A stretch of DNA of 64,000 bases from Diadophis punctatus similis (lineage: Eukaryota > Chordata > Lepidosauria > Squamata > Dipsadidae), in contig JALIGW010000063.1 of NCBI GenBank assembly GCA_023053685.1, positions 1,531,614 to 1,595,613 on the forward strand, given 5' to 3'. Position 1 is the stretch's first letter. Every line of letters begins with the position of its first letter. Below are positions 46,701 through 56,404 of the stretch, piece by piece. Below the pieces are notes generated by a model. That model ran no database searches. It was not told the origin of the DNA and saw only the letters and a program-made list of their open reading frames with translations. A program made the translations under genes and the position numbers.

Positions 46701-49700
46701 TTTTATATTATAGTACATTCCAATACAGGCAGAACACGTGATATGAGTTGTATGCATGTGTGCATTCCTAAGTCACCATTATTCTCTTCTGATTTGGCTC
46801 TTGACCTGAACAGTCGTGTTACTCAGCAAAATGTAGTTTATTCAGGATTTATTGTTTTTGTACTGAAATAAATATTTTCTATTAGACTTTTAATCTCGGT
46901 TTTATTTCTGTCTGAATTCCAAGAAAAGATCTAAATTGCCTCTATGAGATTTTATTCTCATCTCAACACATAGTTTGTCAAGTCCTCGCTGCTAAAAATT
47001 AGATATTTTTAGTAGATTTAATTTTTGCCTCTTCTATCCCCTCAAGAAAGCAGAACTCCTGAAACCATCAGCATTTCAAAAGGAAACTTTTATTGAGAGA
47101 TAGTGGAGGAGAGGAGAGAAGGCAGGATCTAAAGTTCCCACGTGAAAAACATTAGATGAAAAGTTGTAGAAACTCCCCTTTGTCCCCTTTGTCTAGTCTG
47201 TCACTAGCCAAATCTCCGGGTGTGAAATTGTTGTGAGAATTTCGAGCTGAGAAGGTGATAAGGACCTGTTCTCAGGCGCCCTGGACTTGTCTTTTTGGAG
47301 TTGAGACAAAACAGATGCCCCCAGGCACAGCCCTCCCTCCCCCCTCCATTCCCAGGAATAGCAATAGCAATAGCACTTAGACTTATATACCGCTTCATAG
47401 TGCTTTACAGCCCTCTCTAAGCGGTTTACAGAGTTCAGCATATTGCCCCCCAACAATCTGGGTCTTCATTTTACCGACCTCGGAAGGATGGAAGGCTGAG
47501 TCAACCTTGAGCTGGTGAGATTTGAACAGCTGAACTGCTGAACGGCAGTGCTGCACTTTAACCACTACGCCACCTCAGGAAGGTACATCAAAGTAAAGGA
47601 AAGATCAGACCTAGGAATAGATCATAAAATATTTCCGGGGGAGGGGCTCCCACCAGAATGGCAGCATCCTGATAGGGGTGTATGGCGAATTAGCAGCATT
47701 TTTAAAAAGAGATCAAAATAACTTTCTTTAAGTGTTGATAGAAATCTTGCATCACAAGATCTTGCATCAGGGTATTAGTAGTCAGCTATAACTATCTATG
47801 TTAATGAAGATATAGAATTATAGCTAACTAAGGGCTAATTGTTATTAATAACTCTCCAGGTTTATGAGGAAAATTGGAAATAAATTGAGTACATTTTTTT
47901 AAACAATTACAATTCATTTATTTATAATACTGTCCAGTCCTCACTTAACTAGCTTATCATCGTATCATGAAGTAGTTTGTCAAGGAGAGAAGCAACTTAG
48001 AACTAAGGAGAAATTTCCTGACAGTTAGAACAATCAATCAGTGGAACAGCTTGCCTCCAGAAGTTGTGAATGCTTCAACACTGGAAGTTTTTAAGAAGAG
48101 ATTGGATAACCATTGGTCTGAAGTGGTGTAGGGTTTCCTGCCTAAGCAGGGGGTTGGACTAGAAGACCTCCAAGGTCCCTTCGAACTCTGTTATTCTATT
48201 CAATTCTAATACTTTGCAGAAATCGAGTTGTATCACCACCATTCCCACAATCCATTAAGGAAGTATAAGGACATGTGGGATTGACCTTTGGGAATAGGAG
48301 GAAGAGATGCTGCCAAAAAATGATCAAATAAGTTGGAGGAAGATACATAACAGGCAAAGAAAGAAACTCAGGAAGGATCCTTCCTTAACTTTAATACTGT
48401 AAAAAATATTCGTGATAAATGGGGATTATTAATTCCCCACTTGCAAGGTTCTGTTAATGTAGCAGTGTCTAAGGAGCCAAGGTGGCGCAGTGGTTAAAAT
48501 GCAGCACTGCAGTTCAGCAGTTCAGCTGTTCAAACCTCACCGGTTCAAGGTTGACTCAGCCTTCCATCCTTCTGAGGTCGGTAAAATGACCCAGATTGTT
48601 GGGGGCAATATGCTGAACTCTGTAAACCGCTTAGAGAGGGCTGTAAAGCACTATGAAGCGGTATATAAGTCTAAGTGCTATTGCTATTGCTTAACAATGT
48701 ACTAGAATTACCATATCATTATGACATAGAAACATTTTTTCTCTTTTCAAAACACCTTGTTCTCCCAACTATGCATATTTGCATATTAGACAAATGTAGA
48801 AGAAAGATTCAAGAGCCGAGGTGGCACAGCGGTTAGAGGCAGGTACTGCGGGCCACTTTAGCTGACACTGATCCTCAGGTCAGCGGTTCAAATCTCACCA
48901 GCTCAAGGTTGACTCAGCCTTCCATCCTTCCGAGGTAGGTAAAATGAGACCCAGATTGTTGGGGGCAATATAAATATACATTGCTTACTGGTGTAAACCG
49001 CTTAGAGAGTGCTTGCACTGTGAGGCGGTATATAAATCTCACTAAATAAATAAATAAATAAGTATGAAAAGATCACCTGGGATAAGAAACCCAGGTTTCT
49101 GCTCTTAAATGTTCTTGAATGTTCCATTCTAGTTCCATCCCTTTCTGGAGAAGAATGAGTTCTGCAATCTTTCCTGGAGGAAACTCTACTTGGACCACAA
49201 TGGAGATGTAGCAGCAGATCTGAACATCATAAGCTTGGTGGTTCTCTCCAAGGAGTATCTTATCAAAGAGCACCTGGGGACTTTTGCAAGACAGAATCTT
49301 ACTATTAACCAAGATGCACTCTTACAACTCAAGTTGATCAATATGGTGAGGAAAATATTGGTGTCTTTTCTCTTTTGCCAAAGCCTTAGGATCCATTTCA
49401 ATTGGTCTATATAGCCTAATTACTAATTACTATACTATTTAGATTTAGATTTATTATTAGAGTTGGAAGGGACCTTGTAGATCATCTAGTCCAACCCCCT
49501 TCTCAAGCAGAAGTTCCTACACCATTTGAGACAGATGACAGTCTAGTCTCTCCTTGAAGGTCCCACGACCTCCGCTGGCAAGCTGTTCCACTGGTTGATC
49601 GCTCTCTCCGTCAGAAAGTGTCTCCTCACTTCCAGGTTGAATCTCTCCTTGGTCAGCTCCCATCCATTATTCCTTGTTTGGCTTTCTGGTGCCATAGAGA

Positions 49701-52700
49701 ACAGCCTGACCCCCTCCTCTCTGTGGCATCCCCTCAAGTATTGGAACACTGCTATCATGTCACTCCTGGTCCTTCTCTTTGCTAGACTGGCCAAGCTCAG
49801 TTCCTGCAACCGGTCTTTGTATGTTTCAAATCTCACCGGCTCAAGATTGACTCAGCCTTCCAACCTTCTGAGGTCGGTAAAATGAGGGTTGTTGGGGGCA
49901 ATATGCTGAACTCTGTAAACCACTTAGAGAGGGCTGTAAAGCACTATGAAGCAGTATATAAGTCTAAGTGCTATTGCTATTTATTTTCCAGACACTTTAT
50001 TATCCTGGGTGCTCTCTTCTGCACTTTCTCTAGAGTTTCAATGTCTTTTTTGTAGTGTGCTGACCAAAACTGGATGCAGTACTCTAGGTGTGGTCTGACC
50101 AAGGCTTTATAGAGTGGTACTAGTACCTCTCTGGTCCTTGATTGTATCCCTCTATTTATGCAACTCAGGACTGCGTTGGCCTTTTTGGCTGCTGCTGCAC
50201 ACTGCTGGCTCATATTTAGTTGGCTGTCTATTGACCAGTCTTCAGACTATCATCTCTTCAGCCCCATGAAAGGGGGTTTGAGAGGCAAACATTATTCCAG
50301 TGATGAGGAAGTGAAAACTGCAGTGAAGAAGTGGCTCAAAGCACAGTCAACAAATTTTTACGAGGCAGGGATACATGCTCTCATTCGAAGGTAGAACATT
50401 GCTATTTAGAGAAACGGTGACTATGTTGAGAAGTAGAGATGGGATCCACAGAGGACCAGCTTCATTTTGATGTATGCTACATGTTCCTGTGTTGGTAATT
50501 ATACCTGTCCAAAAGAAAATGGCATTACTGTTTGACTCACCCTCGTATCTTGATTGGGAGACTGTTTTTGACTACTTTGAAAGGGTGTGTGTGTGACTTT
50601 GCAATGTTTTACATAGTCCAGAAGACATAACTAGTTTCTTTCTTCATCACAGTTTTATTCTATTTTAATAAATCTGATAGAATAAATAATTTTAGAATGC
50701 AATTTATTCTAATGTAAATAGATCACCATACTTTAAGGTCATAGATATACGAAGAATGGAGGAATGCATGATAATGCAACCATAAGAAGGAACCCATTGG
50801 TTGTAACTTAATGTTTAAATCTTTTACTCAATTCCATCCCGCCAGACTTTATCAAGTAGAAAAGTCCTTTCCTGCAATGCGATTGTTGAGATAAGAATTA
50901 CTCTTATCAGAGGCGAAATGAATCTTTTCCTGGAACTCTGACATTGTCAAAATAAACCGCATTATAATTCTAAGGTATAAGATATTTATTTCTTAACAAA
51001 AATAATAAATCACATTCTGGCTATAAACATAGGTGTTGCTTTGTCAGAAGCAGAGAACAAAAGGGAAGAAGAAAGAGAAAGGAATGTACACATGCGTACT
51101 AGGAACATATTAATCACGTGCTCAGGAATAAACCATTATATTTGATAGGGATGCATCTCCCTGCATATACATGTAACAGGCAACATAAAATCACTGCCTG
51201 ACAGTGATATGCCCAAAGCAAAAAGGAGAAGCTAAATGAAGAATCTGCAAGTGGTTATATCTCCTACATTTGTCTTGAACTAGTTAGAGATTTTATATTT
51301 GCCTAAGTGAAGCCCAGAGATTTCTTGGCCAATGGTACATCTACCTCCCATTTTCCATATATGATTAGTTCTGATGCATTTTCTTTGGCATTTTTCTTTT
51401 TCTGCTTAGTCTCTGCCTCAGTCCAAATGTGTGGACAATTGTCGTCCTGGATTTTTCAAACGGGCTCGAGAAGGGGAACCAATTTGCTGCTATGACTGTG
51501 TTCCTTGTCCAGAGGGGACCATCTCCACTCAGAAAGGTGGGTGACATTGGATGAAAGGGTACTGGATTCATTCAGAGGTCAATGTTCATGTTGAAAGATG
51601 CATTTAAGCTTGGCTATTTTGTTGTTGTTCCTCATTTTCAAAAATGTCTTTGATAACGGAAGGAATAAGAAAAAGATTCAGAAACAGAAAAAGATGAGAT
51701 AGGATGAGGTAGAAGGACATAGTGGATTGGGCCAGGTTACTTTTGCCCCAGGAAGTATCTCTCTTCTACTTATCAGTTTGGAACTGTCCTCCTGTGTTTA
51801 CCTCCTTTAGGAAAATCTGAACTCTGAAATTTGAGAAATAGTTTCAGGTCGTACAAGTTTGAGTAACTTTCTGGTTTTGACTTCTGCAGGTCTAGTGATA
51901 AACCATCTCCTACTCTGAATAGGGTGGCACTCTCCTGGATGAAGGTGGTGCACAATTTAGGGATCCTCCTAAACGCACAGCTCCTACTCAATGGGCAGGT
52001 GTCAACTCTAGAAACGACTCCAGCTGAAGCCATAATTTTCTCTGCTTCGTTTCTTAGTTGCCATACCTATGGGGGAAGGTGGACCTGTGCAATGTAGAAT
52101 GTTTTCCTCCGAAGTGCCAGACATAACAATGATAAGACTCATGAGAACCAAGGCTAACCCAGTGTACCCTGGCAATGACAGGAGGGAGTGCAAAGAAGCT
52201 AATCAATTGATTGGTTGGTTAACATGACCTGTGACACATCGGGGGTGGCTGGTATCTATTCTTTAATTATGCCAAAGCACAGGAATTATTCAGAGTTGGC
52301 TTTTACATTTGAATGTGCTGATAGGATGTACCCAATAAGCAGGATCTTTGAGAAAGCAACTGCCTCAGAGCCTTGAACTAACTGGGAACATTAGAATAGA
52401 ATAGAATAGAATAGAATAGAATAGAATAGAATAGAATAGAATAGAATAGAATAGAATAGAATAGAATAGAATAGAATAGAATAGAGGAGAGGAGAGGAGA
52501 GGAGAGGAGAGGAGAGGAGAGGAGAGGAGAGGAGAGGAGAGGAGAGGAGAGGAGAGGAGAGGAGTTCAGCATATTGCCCCCAACAATCTGGGTCCTCATT
52601 TTACCGACCTCGGAAGGATGGAAGGCTGAGTCAACCTTGAACCGGTGAGATTTGAACAGCTGAACTGCTGAACTGCAGTGCTGCATTTTAACCACTGTGT

Positions 52701-55229
52701 CACCTTGGCTCTAGAATAGAATGGAATGGAATGGAATGGAATGGAATAGAACAGAACAGAACAGAAGAGAACAGAACAGAACAGAACAGAACAGAACAGA
52801 ACAGAACAGACTAGAATAGAATAGAATAGAATAGAATAGAATAGAATAGAATAGAATAGAATAGAATAGAATAGAATAGAATAGAATAGAATAGAATAGA
52901 ATAGAATAACAGAGTTGGATGGGACCTTGGAGGTCTTCTAGTTTAACCCCCTGCTTAGGCAGGAAACCCTACACCACTTCAGACAAATGGTTATCCAACA
53001 TCTTCTTACTTCTTACTTCATTACTCAGAACCACCACAACAGTAGCACTTAAACTTATGTATAGTGCTTTATAGCACTCTCAGAGCAGTTTAGAGACAGC
53101 ATATTGCTCCCAACAATCTGTGTCCTCATTTTACCGACCTTGGAACAATGGAAGGCTGCGTCAACTGGAGCCGGTCAGGATTGAACTCCTGGCAGTGGGC
53201 AAAGTTAGCCTACAACACTGCATTCTAACCACTTTGCCACCATGGCTCAGTTAATGCCATAGCTAATCTTCACACATAAGTTTTTTTTCTGTATGAACTA
53301 TGCCCTTTCCTGGACCAAACTATGCCCTTTCCTGCTCATGTCTTGGTCACGTCCTGTTTGAATTATTGCAATGTGCTCTATATGTGGGGTTGCTCGTGAA
53401 GACCACCTGGAATATACAAATGGTCCAGAATGCAATGGCATGCACATTGTTGAGTTCCCATACAGTATGTTCAACCAGATTGCATTTATGTTGTATGAGC
53501 TTCCCAGGCTCAAGGTTTCTTTCCGAGCGCAATTAAGTTCACATATAAAGGCCTACATGTCAGGCAGTGATTTTTATATTGCCTGTTACATGTATATGCA
53601 GGGAGCTGCATCCTTATCTAATATAATGGTTTATTCCTGAGCACGTGATTGATGTGTTCCTAGTACGCATGTGTACATTCCTGTCTACGTTCAGTCCTTC
53701 TGTTCCTAGCTTCTGTCGAAGCAAGACGTGTCTTTTTATATCAGAGATGTAATTAATGAGGATTTATTGTTTTTGTACCGAAATAAATATTTTTACTTAG
53801 AACTTTAAACTGCGGTTTCATTTCTAATGTCAGAATTCTGGGAAAAGATCTATTTTCACCTCTAATGAGAGTTATTCTCATCTTATCACTACATGTCATA
53901 GGACAGGGTATATGTAGGACTTCCTCACCCTAAGGATTTCTGCTCGTCCCACCTGGACAGATATAAAAGGCATGCTTCAGGTCTATTCCTTAAAACGTTG
54001 GCACATTGAGGGTCCTTGGAAACCTGCTTATTCTGTTACAGCCCTTTCCTTCCCATTAAGCTCACACAGGACTCAACCAATGTAGGATGAAAGTTTGGTG
54101 AGCTGCCTAAGTAAAGGGTGCTTATGGCACCATGTACATTATATCAGTTTGGATTTTATTTTTGTTGTTGTTTTTATAACACAGACACACATACACATAC
54201 ACACCCTCTTATTTACTATTTACTATGGCTTTTGTGGTCTCTCACTATCAGGTGACATCCAAAGCAGGTGTTTCTTGAAAAGTGAGAATGTTAAAGAAAT
54301 ATTGCTTTTTTTTTGTTTTCTCAGATACGGAAAAATGCACCAAGTGTCCAGATGATCAATATCCAGCCGAGAACCGAGTCCAATGTATCCCAAAAATTAT
54401 AACTTTCCTGTCTTATGAAGAAGATCTCGGCATCATCCTGGTCTCTTTTGCCCTACTCTTGTTTCTGACAACGGGCTTTGCTTTAATCATATTCCTTAAA
54501 TACCTAGAAACCCCCATTGTCAAAGCCAACAACCGGGACCTCTCCTTCATCCTCCTGATCTCCCTCATGCTATGCTTCTTGTCCTCCTTTCTCTTCATTG
54601 GTCAACCAAGGAAAGCCACCTGCCTTCTCCAACAAACAGTGTTCAGCATCGTCTTCTCAGTAGCTTTGTCTTCTGTGTTGGCCAAAACAATCATGGTGGT
54701 GCTGGCTTTCCTGGCCACAAAACCAGGGAACAGGGTGAGAAATTGGTTGGGAAAGGGTTTGGCCAACTCCATCATCCTTTTTTGTTCTGCTTGCCAAATT
54801 GCCATCTGCTCCATCTGGCTTGGAGTTTCTCCCCCATTCGCTGATTCTGATCTCCACTCTCAGCCTGGAGAGATCATCCTTCAATGCAATGAAGGCTCTG
54901 TCACCATGTTTTATGTTGTCCTTGGTTACATGGGTTTCCTTGCTGCCATTTGCTTCATGGTGGCTTTCCTGGCCAGAAACCTCCCTGGGGCCTTCAACGA
55001 AGCCAAGCTGATCACATTCAGCATGCTGGTCTTCTGCAGTGTCTGGGTCTCCTTCCTGCCCACCTACCTGAGCACAAGTGGAAAGTCCATGGTGGTCGTA
55101 CAAGTCTTCTCCATCTTGGCCTCCAGTGATGGGCTTTTAAGCTGCATCTTCTTCCCCAAATGCTACCTTATCATCCTAAGACCAGATCTAAACACTAAGG
55201 AACATTTAATGATAAAAGTAGGGAACTGA
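40523..55229 (+). CDS. V2R-C: vomeronasal type-2 receptor, six exons, intact
   Basis: Exons: 40523-40734, 41831-42122, 44744-45520, 49133-49345, 51410-51536 and 54325-55229, all with AG/GT borders and compatible phases. The joined 2526 bp encode 841 residues. Leader [18 protein letters not shown] has a good cleavage context. Exon lengths equal V2R-A except exon 1 (three bases shorter). The ligand module differs from A and B most in exons 1, 3 and 4, whereas the helices are nearly the same, as expected for receptors diverging in specificity. Introns carry two solo LTRs, a mariner piece and many SINE/CR1 copies. No inactivating change seen. Confidence 0.9.
41173..41444 (-). mobile_element. CR1 LINE 3' end in V2R-C intron 1
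   Basis: AACAGCAGAGTTGGAAGGG at the left; sequence corresponds to the ORF2 C-terminus (GTTCCAGTGATTAATTGTTC) and stops near ATTGCTTCTTGTTCTACCCC. Confidence 0.8.
41450..41570. repeat. Minisatellite of ATGAATTTA-type units
   Basis: Irregular tandem TTTAATGAATATGAA units, about 15 bp each, roughly six copies. Absent from introns 1 of V2R-A and V2R-B. Confidence 0.8.
41831..42122 (+). CDS. V2R-C exon 2
   Basis: Acceptor TTTTTTACAG. Encodes [20 protein letters not shown] and [18 protein letters not shown]; ends PYKVPQ. The donor GTTTGTGTATG is again weak. Confidence 0.88.
42404..42660 (-). repeat. MIR/CORE-type SINE, long variant
   Basis: Differs from the other copies by an insert reading TAAGCAATGTATATTTATAT between tail and core; shares this with 48811-49055, defining a second subfamily. 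Confidence 0.78.
42661..43075. other. Unassigned intron sequence
   Basis: A 79-codon open stretch at 42739-42978 with [18 protein letters not shown] has no start context and no match I recognise. Possibly a decayed retroelement. Confidence 0.3.
43076..43240 (-). mobile_element. Rex1/CR1-like LINE 3' end
   Basis: GAATTCTTTATTGGCTAAGT and GAATTTGTCTTCAGTGCATA match the reverse complement of the 3' UTR at 22745-22815. No long pentamer array at this copy. Confidence 0.6.
43467..43570 (-). repeat. MIR/CORE-type SINE, tail half only
   Basis: GCACTTAGTCTTATATACCA to GCCCCCAACAATCTTGGTCC; the head is missing. Confidence 0.7.
43707..44648 (+). mobile_element. CR1 LINE 3' fragment in V2R-C intron 2
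   Basis: Sense copy from the end of the RT palm ([29 protein letters not shown]) through [35 protein letters not shown] and [12 protein letters not shown], to the 3' end CTACAAGGTCCCTCCCAACT. Several frameshifts. Same subfamily as 49448-50232. Confidence 0.85.
44744..45520 (+). CDS. V2R-C exon 3
   Basis: Acceptor GCTTTTCCAG; 777 bp. Contains [20 protein letters not shown] and [20 protein letters not shown]; ends LQPWQ. Donor GTATAG is weak at position +4 onward. Open throughout. Confidence 0.9.
45575..45787 (-). repeat. MIR/CORE-type SINE
   Basis: Full copy, 55 bp after V2R-C exon 3; TATACCGCTTCACAGTGCTT to CACTGCGCCACCTCGGCTC. Confidence 0.82.
45788..46302. other. V2R-C intron 3, unassigned
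   Basis: The small + frame at 45823-46068 has no recognised motif. No repeat identified. Confidence 0.35.
46303..46968 (+). mobile_element. Solo LTR, copy 2, with L1 inside
   Basis: Same family as 15196: TGTCACGGTGTGAATATTGT to CATCTCAACA, with a perfect TSD CATAG (46298-46302 and 46969-46973). A 329-bp L1 tail splits it; without that insert it is about 322 bp. Confidence 0.87.
46365..46693 (-). mobile_element. L1 3' end inside the solo LTR
   Basis: T-rich start, CAAAAAGTTTTATTAGTAC, C-rich tract, CCCAGAAAAAACACAGGGTA. 15-bp TSD ACCCCTATTTTATAT at 46350-46364 and 46694-46708. Severely truncated. Confidence 0.82.
46974..47355. other. V2R-C intron 3, no recognised element
   Basis: No coding potential or repeat recognised apart from a C/T-rich stretch near 47330. 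Confidence 0.35.
47356..47580 (-). repeat. MIR/CORE-type SINE
   Basis: GCAATAGCAATAGCACTTAG tail to ACCACTACGCCACCTC head. Full length, well preserved. Confidence 0.83.
47990..48205 (+). mobile_element. CR1 LINE 3' end
   Basis: Sense: GGAGAAATTTCCTGACAGTT, CAGTGGAACAGCTTGCCTCC, GACTAGAAGACCTCCAAGGT. About 215 bp. Confidence 0.82.
48475..48690 (+). repeat. MIR/CORE-type SINE
   Basis: GAGCCAAGGTGGCGCAGTGG head; tail GGTATATAAGTCTAAGTGCT. Full. Confidence 0.84.
48811..49055 (+). repeat. MIR/CORE-type SINE, long variant
   Basis: GAGCCGAGGTGGCACAGCGG head; contains ATATAAATATACATTGCTTA, as in the 42404 copy; tail GAGGCGGTATATAAATCTC then (AAAT)n. Ends 78 bp before exon 4. Confidence 0.82.
49133..49345 (+). 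CDS. V2R-C exon 4
   Basis: Acceptor CCATTCTAG; 213 bp; [15 protein letters not shown], then [19 protein letters not shown]. Donor GTGAGG. Confidence 0.88.
49448..50232 (-). mobile_element. CR1 LINE 3' fragment in V2R-C intron 4
   Basis: Antisense copy of the 43707 subfamily; - strand frames include [20 protein letters not shown] and [16 protein letters not shown]. Split by a SINE fragment at 49829-49981. Its 5' end abuts the mariner fragment. Confidence 0.82.
49829..49981 (+). repeat. MIR/CORE-type SINE, head missing
   Basis: Begins inside the B box (CAAATCTCACCGGCTCAAGA) and runs to GTGCTATTGCTATTT; inserted in CR1. Confidence 0.78.
50233..50548 (+). pseudogene. Mariner-type transposase C-terminus
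   Basis: Reads [20 protein letters not shown], then [20 protein letters not shown], the typical mariner/Tc1-like C-terminus after the last catalytic Asp (DYHLF). Two stops follow. Ends near a terminal-repeat-like GACTCACCCTCGTA (50534-50547). Catalytic N-terminal part absent. Confidence 0.75.
50884..51203 (-). mobile_element. Solo LTR, copy 3 (antisense)
   Basis: On -, starts TGTCAGGCAGTGATTTTATG and ends TCTTATCTCAACA. TSD GCGAT (50879-50883) and GTGAT (51204-51208), one C/T difference at a CpG. 320 bp, 0.2 kb before exon 5. Confidence 0.82.
51410..51536 (+). CDS. V2R-C exon 5
   Basis: Acceptor TTCTGCTTAG; 127 bp; [18 protein letters not shown] and [15 protein letters not shown]. Donor GTGGGT. 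Confidence 0.9.
51890..52030 (+). pseudogene. Old LINE RT remnant
   Basis: Reads [19 protein letters not shown], similar to 'VRNLGVLLDPQLKLEQHL' in the L2-like ORF2. Stops on both sides. Confidence 0.4.
52390..52564. repeat. (AATAG)n(GAGGA)n microsatellite
   Basis: About 19 AATAG units then about 16 GGAGA units, switching at about 52484. Confidence 0.94.
52565..52713 (-). repeat. MIR/CORE-type SINE fragment between microsatellites
   Basis: TTCAGCATATTGCCCCCAAC to CACTGTGTCACCTTGGCTC; the tail half is missing and replaced by the pentamer array. Confidence 0.78.
52714..52905. repeat. (AATGG)n(ACAGA)n(ATAGA)n microsatellite
   Basis: Three consecutive pentamer blocks, all related by single substitutions to AATAG. 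Confidence 0.93.
52906..53015 (-). mobile_element. CR1 LINE 3' end
   Basis: CAGAGTTGGATGGGACCTTG to GTTATCCAACATCTTCTTAC; directly adjoins the pentamer array. Confidence 0.75.
53035..53250 (-). repeat. MIR/CORE-type SINE, diverged
   Basis: GCACTTAAACTTATGTATAG to CTAACCACTTTGCCACCATG. One of the oldest copies. Confidence 0.7.
53320..54060 (+). pseudogene. Old L2/CR1-group LINE remnant, split by solo LTR
   Basis: GTCCTGTTTGAATTATTGCA ATGTG reads [13 protein letters not shown], the LINE thumb motif 'SRLDYCNALYMGLP'. Further 3' pieces lie to about 54060. Multiple stops. Confidence 0.5.
53558..53888 (+). mobile_element. Solo LTR, copy 4
   Basis: TGTCAGGCAGTGATTTTTAT to CTCATCTTATCA; perfect TSD CTACA (53553-53557 and 53889-53893). 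331 bp. Closest to the 50884 copy. Confidence 0.86.
54325..55229 (+). CDS. V2R-C exon 6 (seven-transmembrane domain)
   Basis: Acceptor TTGTTTTCTCAG; 905 bp to TGA. Starts [18 protein letters not shown]; helices and [20 protein letters not shown] intact. Confidence 0.95.
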
Positions 55230-55650
55230 TAGTGAATTGGTTTCTTGGACTCATAACATTTAATTTATCATTGCAGTTATTATTGGACTCCCCAAATAGA
55301 GCGGGTAGGAGACTTTGCCTAAGATTTTATTTATTTTATTTTATTCGAAGTTCTGCTATGCCGCCCTACTCCCTCAGGACCCAAGATGGACCCAAGATGG
55401 AATGAATATGGAAAATGGTATGTGGGCATGAGTAAGAACCTCATGCCCACATAACACAGAGAAACCTTTAGATAAAAATATAGGAGTGGAGGCATAGGAG
55501 ATTAAAAATAGGAGTTGGAGGGCAGTAGATATTTATTATACTGTATATAAATTTATATGTATCTGGGTCAGCTGTTGTTCAGTTCATGTTTCATAGCTGG
55601 AGGAGGGCACATTAATATATACATATACATACATACACATATACACAAAC
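55230..55650. other. 3' flank of V2R-C
   Basis: A short L2-like 3' end (GTTCTGCTATGCCGCCCTAC, about 55347-55380, -). Otherwise nothing recognised. Confidence 0.45.
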
Positions 55651-55745
55651 ATGCCATATTTTTCAGAGTTTAAGACACACCTTTTCCCTCTTAAAAGAGG
55701 GTGAAAATTTGGGTGTGTCTTATACACTGAATATAGCCCTGCCCA

Positions 55746-55946
55746 GCCTCTTAAGCTTTGCAAAGCCGAAAACAGCCTCTCAAACGGAGCTTTGCATGGC
55801 TGAAACCAGCCTGTCAAACGGAGCTTTGCATGGCTGAAAATAGCCTCTCAAACGGAGCTTTACAATCCTGAAAAAGCAGCCTCTCAAATGGAGCTTTGCA
55901 AGGCTGAAAAAGCAGCCTCTCAAATGGAGCTTTGCAAGGTTGAAAA
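55746..55946. repeat. 34-36-bp minisatellite, left part
   Basis: About six units of the type GCCTCTCAAACGGAGCTTTG then CAAGGCTGAAAACA. Cut at TGAAAA by the DIRS element. Confidence 0.88.
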
Positions 55947-55986
55947 GGGACGTTGGTACTCACCTGTGAGACGTCCTTTCTCGTAG

Positions 55987-56087
55987 GGTGGAGCTCCAAG
56001 GATGGGTTAAATCAGCCCTCTAGCCAATAGGACCGAGTCTTAAAAAAGGTATAAATAGTGCCCTCTGAGATTGGCACCCCCTCTTTT
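55987..56087 (+). repeat. DIRS inverted terminal repeat, left
   Basis: Matches the reverse complement of 61959-62064 apart from a 4-bp indel (GGAGCTCC against GGAGCTAGCCTCC) and a G/A change. Contains TATAAATA at 56050-56057, a possible promoter box. Confidence 0.88.
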
Positions 56088-56276
56088 GATCGAGGGACAA
56101 AGACAGACTCAACGTGCTTTTCCAAAACCACCAGACCATTTATTAACTATGTACAAAGAAACAACCAGAGAAGTTTTGAACTATATATAGGGGGAGCGTA
56201 TCCCGGCTCAGAGAATTGAATAACTATGTACAGCAGAAGGAGCAAAGCGCCAAGCCAGACCCAGAACGAGGGAGGG

Positions 56277-56373
56277 ACTTGGAGGCTAGCTCCACCCTAT
56301 GAGAAAGGATGTCTCACAGGTCAGTACCAACGTCCCTTCTCCATAGTGGGTGGAGCTAGCCTCCAAGGATGGG
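56277..56373 (+). repeat. DIRS internal complementary region
   Basis: The first 60 bp (to CGTCCC at 56336) are the reverse complement of the left end 55947-56004. The next 37 bp (TTCTCCATAGTGGGTGGAGC onward) are the reverse complement of the right end 62076-62040. The two ends are joined directly at 56336/56337, the arrangement expected to template full-length ends from a circle. Confidence 0.9.
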
Positions 56374-56404
56374 ACATACCAAAACTGGCGTCCCTAGGGT
56401 GGGC

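Noticed and set aside
54657..55103. 148-codon ORF on the - strand over V2R-C exon 6
   Set aside because: Antisense shadow of the seven-helix exon; no independent motif.
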